Below, one piece after another: positions 57,669-64,000 of a stretch of DNA of 64,000 nucleotides. The notes beneath the pieces are model-generated. The model did not search any database. It saw nothing but the letters and a program-made list of their open reading frames with translations, and was not told where the DNA came from. Source of the DNA: Albugo candida (lineage: Eukaryota > Oomycota > Peronosporomycetes > Albuginales); contig JBDOQK010000012.1 in assembly GCA_040437565.1 (NCBI GenBank), positions 310,001-374,000 on the forward strand. Reading direction: 5' to 3'. The position numbers were made by a program, and so were the translations under genes. Every line of letters starts with the position of its first letter. The first letter of the stretch is position 1.

Positions 57669-58581
57669 ATGTTTGCTCGCTGCATCACAAAAAGAGTATC
57701 AACGCAATTCTGTCGTTCAAGACTGGTATGTACATTTAGCAATAGTGCGGGTAATGTCAAAGAAGCCCCTGTGTATCGAAAGTATCGTACAGCACCAGCG
57801 TGGATAGCCGACATCCGGAAGCATGCGCAAAAGGATTTGTTTTTGAAGCGTTCAAAAATGAATCACTTGCTGCAAGACGTCGTAAACAAAGAGGAGCTTA
57901 GAGAATCTCTGGATATTATGAAGATTTACGAAGAGAAAAGAATTGATCTGATGACAAATGCCGCGGCAGAATTCATAAAAAAAGCGATTCAACTTGATGA
58001 GTGCGATTTGGTGATCAAAGCAATGGAAGAAAAGTATCGATTTATGCTATTTTTGGAACCAAAAATGCTGGCCAAATTGAATATAAAACTGATCAACGAC
58101 GATAGAATACAGGACGTCTACAAAGTACATCAAATTGCAAAAGAACATTATGAAGTCAAAGAAAATCGAAGGCTCTATGCAACGCTCATCTTGTATGTGT
58201 GATTTTTCTTTTTTAAGCTATTGGAGCGCTAATTCGTTCGCTATGACAGAGCGGCCGTCAAAGAAGGCGATTACGATAAAGCCCTCTCGTTCGCAAAAGA
58301 AGCTGCGTACGTCTTATGCTTTTGTTTTAGTTATTCTTTTTGCTGAAGAGCTATGTCTTTCAGTGAGAACAACAAATTATCGCGAGTGAGCTGCAATCTT
58401 TTACTTGCGCGTCTCCAAGAAAACCAATCAAGCGAACAAGTAAGATGACACTTTATTATTGCGGACATCAATCATTTTATGACCCGAATGTGCTCTCTAG
58501 TTTAGTCAGGCCCTCGAATTGATGAAAGAAGCCGGTATAAGTTTCAACGAGACGACGAACAAAATTATCGCTCGGCTGTAA
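57669..58581 (+). CDS. Mitochondrial helical-repeat protein, unknown function
   Basis: Four exons. Exon 1 starts with ATG 57669 (MFARCITKRVSTQFCRSRLV, a good mitochondrial presequence) and contains AAEFIKKAIQLDECDLVIKA and EPKMLAKLNIKLINDDRIQD. A 57-bp intron (about 58,194-58,250) joins LYATLIL to AAVKEGDYDKALSFAKEAA, a TPR/PPR-like unit. Further small exons give RLQENQSSEQ and FSQALELMKEAGISFNETTN, ending at 58581. The helix pattern and presequence resemble the protein at 38734-39803, though direct homology is not obvious by eye. Possible roles are RNA processing or mitoribosome assembly; this is inference. Confidence 0.68.
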
Positions 58582-61472
58582 TAGGCAGTATTCGTACAAT
58601 TATAAGGAACACGAACAGTTATTCCCACTAATTGCTTTCTTCTGAGCTTTAATCATCATAATAGAGAAGGGAACATGCAAAGAAATGATTAGAAGGCTGA
58701 CTTAAGATCAATTAGCCGTGGTATTCTAAATGGCGTTCATCTACGGGAAGTAGACCTGTGTATAGATAGATTAAACCTGTGTTCTCGCCAAATAACGCCT
58801 TCTACACAAGTGCGCTAAATCGGAATGCATACACAACCGTGGTCAAACGTTAAAGACTAACCATTTGCAAAGATACCTAAGGCAACGACCGTTTCGAAAA
58901 CCTGCAAAGTTTCATTGACTTCTGCGGTTGTTGACTGACGAACACTTTGAATGAGAGCGAGTTCTCGGAAAGCGTCGAATGCTCCATGTCATGATGTACA
59001 CATTGGAAATTTTCAAAGTCGCCGCTACTTGGCATTCTTCAAACAGTCACATGGGAGCGAAATTATGGAGTTCTTCTCGTTTATATCGGTCACTTACATG
59101 ATAGGCTGTCTAAATATCACAGAATCCACATTGTGTGTGTACGCCTTTTGATGTCGAGCAGAGCGGGCTACGCGATCGGATAGATTTGCCACAGATCACT
59201 AATTGATCTTTGTCGTGCTCAATGACACGGTAGATACATAGCCGCGGCTTACCTCTACGAAATACTTGGCATTGACAAGGGGGCACATTATACTCGTGAA
59301 CACGAGATTGGATTATTGGATTGTATAAGGGTGCACTACTACTGGCATGCACGAACTTCGGTGTGTTCACGGGTTCTTACACAGCACTTTCTATGCTTAA
59401 ATCGAGATACATTACGAATTATTTTAGCCAGCTAAGTTGTCAGGCGCCGGGATATCGGCAACGAAACATCGAGAGCTTCCGCACAAACGCCACACGAGTC
59501 ATGTGCGTTACTTCACCCTTTATTTCCCCGGCGAAAAGCAAGGTACATAAATTGAATGGCCGAATACTGATCTCCAAGCCGTGTTTATTGTCATCGGCGA
59601 AAGAGTCAGCTTACTTGGCTGAGTGTGTTTTCAGCCAGATCAGGACGACAAGGTCAGTCGCTGGAATTGATACGTTGACATTGACATCTATTGCAAAGCT
59701 ACCTAGTCCTTGTTCATCCACCAAATGCTCTTATGACGCGAACACCACGCATGTTGAAAGAGGATTAAGAAAACCTTAAACGGCATCTAAGATATTTTCC
59801 ATGTATGATGATAAAAATTCGAGGAGGATTGAGTAAAGTTCGAACATATCGGACAGATAGATCCACATATTCTGTCATCTGAGCCGTCTCAAGTGTAAAA
59901 GGATGGCCAGCAGGTGCCGATTCCTTATAAGCTTTATCTGCAACAGATCCATAACTGAACTTGATCTGGCGAAAACATTTATTTTTCATAATAAAGTAAA
60001 GACCGGGTCAGTCGCTGTTGGCAAGATGTAAGCTCTGCAATACATCTACAAGAGTCATGCAGCAGTTTGCCATACCCAACGATAATCGTTCAGAATGTTA
60101 TTCTGTATAGACTTGAATCGGAGCATGTGTATGTCTTGATTACGTGGTACCTTTCGTGATGTCAGCATGGAGTAAAAGAATATATGCACCTATTTTGCAT
60201 GACCCTTATAACAAATTAGCTTATAATTCTGGGGTTGTAATCACGACAGGCAATTCAAGCTCAATTCGACGAGATGATAATCTATATTACATCCACTAGA
60301 GCCCACGTCGTATCTCGTCATATTATATTTGAGGTGACAGCGACTGTTAGAAGATAGACCATAAATCTTGAAGCATGTGAGCCGAATCGATTACAAGGTG
60401 TAGTGTATGCAATAGGTCGCTCGCGGACGATTCGCTGACATGAGGAAGATAGCCAAGAAGAGGCTCAGGATATAAAAACACTTCTCGCTCACCAGCACTG
60501 AGATTTTGGACGATCGGTTCCATTCTTTGTTCATACTCCCGAGCACCCTGATCACTAAGGATTGCAGAGCATGTGGCATTACATTTGATATATAAGGAGG
60601 AACACGTCAAAGAACCTATTACGACACTTGTGCGTTCAATCAAGCATGCGTAATTTCTTCTATTATCACAATTACGATGCCAGCAGAAATGAGGCTAATG
60701 CGGCATCAGTGCCTCACGATCAGAAACAGAAATGGGTCATAGGAATAAGATACAGACAAGCACGAGTAAAACTCACTATTCATAGCCTGAAATCGGTTTG
60801 AACCAGCCCAATTTGAAGTCTAATCAAATACTGAAAACTCCCCGAGATAAGCGGCGTCCTAATCTGTCTTGCCACGGAATTTTACATTATGTATGGTCGA
60901 TTAGCACAACAGAAGTGTCAATCTTGTGCTGAGAACGCAAGGACTCGAATTGGGTAAGACTCTGGTGCAATCGACGAAGTGGCAGGAATAGAGCAACTCT
61001 TCCAGCTAGTACGCTACCGAAAAGCGTGCTAAGGTATGGAACGTAGACATTGATTTATTCTATCTAACATCCGCGATGATTCAGCAATCGCCCGAGTACT
61101 TGAATGGAGCCGATTCACAACCTGACGCGGGCATGGAGATACACAAACGCCAAATGCTGAACCTCGCGCATAGGCAGGAACACCTGACCGAGGACCATGC
61201 GTCGAATAGCATGACCAGGCCGCGTATTATCACGTTTCGATAAGATACACTCACAACTTGATTATACTTGAATTATCTCACATGCACATCGGTAGAACTA
61301 ATACAACTCACTTATCCTAAATAACGTGTACGGAAATTATTGATAGCTCATTCAATTCTGGGAGCTTTCACGCAGTAACGAAAACTGGTGCCTGCCGCTT
61401 GACGTTTTATCACGCTGGATGAACGCTAACTTGCACTGTCCCTCTATTCTGTAGGAAAAGGATACGGTGAGG
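58582..61472. other. Gene-poor stretch, nothing recognised
   Basis: 2.9 kb. The longest frame (59321-59779, +, 152 codons) lacks an ATG start and has irregular composition. A 98-codon frame at 60347-60643 (-) has an in-frame ATG but no recognised motif. No RNA gene was identified. Confidence 0.35.
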
Positions 61473-62126
61473 TTAAATCGAGACAGACGATATCTTAGTT
61501 GGTAATGCAGATCCCCACTCATTTTCTACTTGTACATAGGTACCTTCTGGTGGTGGCATGGGATCCTCTAATTCCCACGGCAACTCATTCACTTCTTCCG
61601 TGTGTTTCCAAGTCAATATGATCGGATTGCCGTCACATTTCGCCAACAAAGAATGAATTTGCCTCGACACTTGACCACGGGATTTATTTACCACGAGTCT
61701 ATGATTGATCGCATACAATGTGTCTCCTATCCGGAGTCCTCCACTTGCTTCAGCTGGTCCCTTCATTCCATTCCAGTTACTCAAACTCGGTCCTTGTCCA
61801 CGATTTCGCGCGACTAATCGACGACCTTGTAGGCGGTAATAATCTACTATCACGATTTCAGCATTTTGCATGATCCGACTCCCTTGCGTTTTCACCATTA
61901 TACCCAGCCGCTTGAAAAAATCAAACTTTTTCGATGTATCTAGTAATAGCAAGTGTCCGCGGGAGCCGATTTGGACAGATTTGACGTCGAGGATCCCATT
62001 CCCGCCACCGCTTCCAATCCTGACTTCTGTTTCCCGGTCGTAGCTCAAACTCGTCGCGTAGACAGGTCCGACATAAAAAGCGCCATTTCCGTGAGGAGGC
62101 AGCTCATGGGATGCATGCTGACCCAT
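61473..62126 (-). CDS. PDZ-domain protein with predicted N-myristoylation
   Basis: 217 residues from the ATG at 62126 (MGQHASHELPPHGNGAFYVG): Gly2 and Ser6 make a good N-myristoylation site, so this start is preferred over the upstream open codons. The PDZ-like core is at about residues 110-185: VARNRGQGPSLSNWNGMKGP, then EASGGLRIGDTLYAINHRLV, and a closing PIILTWKH strand. The GGLRIGD motif is the conserved PDZ turn. The N-terminal half (GVKTQ-like IMVKTQGSRIMQNAEIVIVD) may be another small beta domain. C-terminus SSVSI. Likely a membrane-tethered scaffold; partner unknown. No clear intron. Confidence 0.75.
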   Translation of the reverse strand: MGQHASHELPPHGNGAFYVGPVYATSLSYDRETEVRIGSGGGNGILDVKSVQIGSRGHLLLLDTSKKFDFFKRLGIMVKTQGSRIMQNAEIVIVDYYRLQGRRLVARNRGQGPSLSNWNGMKGPAEASGGLRIGDTLYAINHRLVVNKSRGQVSRQIHSLLAKCDGNPIILTWKHTEEVNELPWELEDPMPPPEGTYVQVENEWGSALPTKISSVSI

Positions 62127-62787
62127 TTCGAAAGTGTCAACAAAGTAACCACAATTGATCAACCCTATCGCTTTATAATCCAGACTGATATTTGATTGAG
62201 TGCCAGAACCTTTCGACTCTAAACACTTTCTTTTCTCGCTAAGAACGTGTCGCTATCTAGAAGCACGTTCAGTTCTTGTAAAGAGTATGGAGAGTGCCAG
62301 CGACGACGCTGCTCTCTTATCGCCGGTATTCACTGTGACTGAATTATTGTAACTTTTTTGTTCGCAATGCTCTCTTGATGGATATTGCTCCGATTGATCG
62401 AAAATACACAAGTAAAGCGCTCATTTTTTGAATATGTCGATATTTCAAGATAATGTACATTGGTCAATAATGCTTCCTACAATTTTCGCTGGCAGTCAAA
62501 TAGATGATGAAATCCTTGCCATCACTGACGAATAAGAGACACACCGATTGTAGTTTTGACAAACCAACCTACAAGAGAAATCTGACTTGATGCGTATTGA
62601 CCTTTTTTCGCAAAGGTAATTTTAGTCAGCAGAAATTTAGAAGATTGACGTTGTACCACCAGGCACTGGTACAATAGATTCACAAGATCGACAATAGCGG
62701 GAAAATAGCATGTCCCATGACTTGTGATGACGATCTACTCAAACGTATTACTACGCTTTCTTTCCTCTATTACTCATACTTTACAAA
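62127..62787. other. Intergenic region
   Basis: About 660 bp between two minus-strand genes. No ORF of note. Confidence 0.3.
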
Positions 62788-63996
62788 TTAAACTTCCAAG
62801 ACTTGTTTTTTGTCTTCTGGTTTTCTCGGTGAGGATGTATCTTGTCCGTTTTTACTGCCATAAATACCTGGATACGTCGGGAACAACTCTTCAGTGTGAT
62901 CAATAGCGTCAAAGTGCGGTATATCATCCTTTACGAGCACTAAGGTTTGGTCGTTTTCGAACGAATCCACTTCTGTAAGATGTACCGGACCTCCCAGAAG
63001 AAAACTCTCTTTTCCCTTATGCACATTTCGGTAAGTATGTGACATATGAAACGAGAGGTTTTTCGAGGGCACGCGAGTTGATAAATCGTCATTGGAAATC
63101 TTGATGGGTTGATGACTGTCACAAGACGCTGGAATCCGAAAAATTGCACCATTAACGTCGCCTACACTCCACCCCAATTTGGCTGCTGATTGATTTGGTA
63201 TTTTAGAAGCTGTCCTACTTGTACTTGGTGATGAAGGCTGCAGGAAAAAGCTGGCCAAATTTTTTTTTGCCATTCGGGTGCGACGATAATACATGAAACC
63301 AGCAATAAGAAGCACTACAAATGCGAGACATCCCATTACGATGCCCATAATGGTTCCAATCGATGTGCTTTTGTTGTTGTTACTCGAGTTTACGGTAGCA
63401 GTAGTATAAATCAACATGTCGTATCGTTCACGAGTGATATCTTTGGAGGGAATAATAACATGAGCTAGAACGATATGTTTTCCGGGCTCATCAAATGTTA
63501 TTGTTTGCCAAAAATCGGCGATTCCGTCTGTGAAATTTGACGTTTCCTGGGTCGATACCTTTTTTCTCATTCCGGTTTGAAAAATATCGCACTTTGTATC
63601 AGCCATGCAAATGTGTATATTAGCATGCGCTATTTGCGCTGGCCGACCAGTGAATGGATCTGGCGACGTATATAATTTCTTCACATGAAATGCATTTTTC
63701 AAATTTAGTGTCACTTTGAAATGGTATAGCTCCGGCTTGTCGACGAAAATAATCCCTGATTCTACTTGGTCAATCTGTAGGGTCACAGGACACGCGCTGT
63801 CTAAGCCTGATTCATTAATATACGATGCGTCTGGATTTTCGACTTGTAGACCTTGGTTCAACCAGTAGCAATACGTTGTCTTCCCATCGAGCTGATAATC
63901 TAAAACAACAAAAGATGTAAAGCGTGATGATGGACTTATGCTTCGCGACGTACCGAATACAGATTTGGTAGTCGTGCTGAGGCGTAACAAGATCAT
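62788..63996 (-). CDS. Type I single-pass membrane protein, unknown family (paralogue of 22918-24024), 5' end uncertain
   Basis: 402 codons open to the right edge of the window. The ectodomain has Cys and Trp in TTYCYWLNQG, then DSACPVTLQID, IHICMADTKC and DEPGKHIVLAHVIIPSKD, followed by a transmembrane helix at about residues 213-236 (IMGIVMGCLAFVVLLIAGF), YYRRTRMAKK on the cytosolic side and a ~160-residue Ser/Pro/Asp-rich tail. The first ~32 residues lack a signal peptide; a ttttag acceptor just before the codons for DYQLDGKTT suggests that the true first exon, with the signal, lies beyond the window. The motif order matches the protein at 22918-24024. Confidence 0.78.
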   Translation of the reverse strand: MILLRLSTTTKSVFGTSRSISPSSRFTSFVVLDYQLDGKTTYCYWLNQGLQVENPDASYINESGLDSACPVTLQIDQVESGIIFVDKPELYHFKVTLNLKNAFHVKKLYTSPDPFTGRPAQIAHANIHICMADTKCDIFQTGMRKKVSTQETSNFTDGIADFWQTITFDEPGKHIVLAHVIIPSKDITRERYDMLIYTTATVNSSNNNKSTSIGTIMGIVMGCLAFVVLLIAGFMYYRRTRMAKKNLASFFLQPSSPSTSRTASKIPNQSAAKLGWSVGDVNGAIFRIPASCDSHQPIKISNDDLSTRVPSKNLSFHMSHTYRNVHKGKESFLLGGPVHLTEVDSFENDQTLVLVKDDIPHFDAIDHTEELFPTYPGIYGSKNGQDTSSPRKPEDKKQVLEV

Positions 63997-64000
63997 GGCA

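Noticed and set aside
59321-59779. 152-codon plus-strand ORF
   Set aside because: No ATG start, no domain, irregular composition, no exon partner; typical of a chance open frame.
1-64000. tRNA, rRNA, CRISPR or bacterial operon features
   Set aside because: No tRNA-like A/B boxes in a plausible cloverleaf, no rRNA segment and no regularly spaced repeats were recognised by eye; a tRNA scan would be decisive.

Overview
This is nuclear DNA from a flagellated, intron-bearing microbial eukaryote, most likely an oomycete. The clues are short GT-AG introns (usually 45-65 bp), densely packed genes on both strands, a SPAG6/PF16 axonemal armadillo protein (implying motile zoospores), a SHAQKYF-type Myb factor, several folate-biopterin-transporter-like (FBT-like) carriers side by side, and a phosphoglycerate mutase with a mitochondrial-looking presequence, as expected for stramenopiles. 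An Albugo-like genome would fit the compact genes and moderate GC, but genus cannot be proved from this sequence.

Positions 1-36.5 kb form a gene-dense core: MLH1 (partial, -), mitochondrial X-Pro aminopeptidase (+), NSA2 (+), mitochondrial trifunctional-enzyme beta/thiolase (-), mitochondrial ribosomal protein bL9 (+), APC4 (+), a dead Copia-type retroelement fragment, a Myb factor (+), a carnitine-biosynthesis type 2-oxoglutarate dioxygenase (-), RAB3GAP2-like (-), a multipass membrane protein (-), a type I membrane protein (-), phosphoglycerate mutase (-), UBC7/UBE2G2 (-), a predicted N-myristoylated protein (+), VPS11 (+), SPAG6 (+), a coiled-coil protein (-) and S-adenosylmethionine synthetase (-).

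Positions 36.5-62 kb are much sparser and repeat-derived. This part holds an intact mitochondrial-type helical-repeat protein gene, two eroded pseudogene copies of it, three full-length FBT-like transporter genes, and a 153-bp inverted repeat lying between the two convergent transporter genes. Two pairs have the same layout (transporter on -, helical-repeat pseudogene on +, head to head about 350-410 bp apart), so the unit was probably duplicated as a block and the partner gene then decayed while the transporters stayed open. Ordinary genes return with a CPT1-like carnitine acyltransferase (-), a second mitochondrial helical-repeat protein (+), a PDZ protein with an N-myristoylation start (-), and a type I membrane protein at the right edge that is a diverged paralogue of the one at 23-24 kb.

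Nine runs of exactly 100 N interrupt the window. Seven are flanked by exact direct copies of 61-233 bp and one by an 11-bp copy, so most mark contig ends that overlap rather than missing DNA. Genes spanning them (phosphoglycerate mutase, transporter 2, the coiled-coil gene) look internally duplicated only because of this. Genes of carnitine and fatty-acid metabolism (dioxygenase, CPT1-like, thiolase), vesicle traffic (RAB3GAP2, VPS11) and the cell cycle/ubiquitin system (APC4, UBC7) occur in the window, but as in most eukaryotes their proximity need not mean co-regulation.
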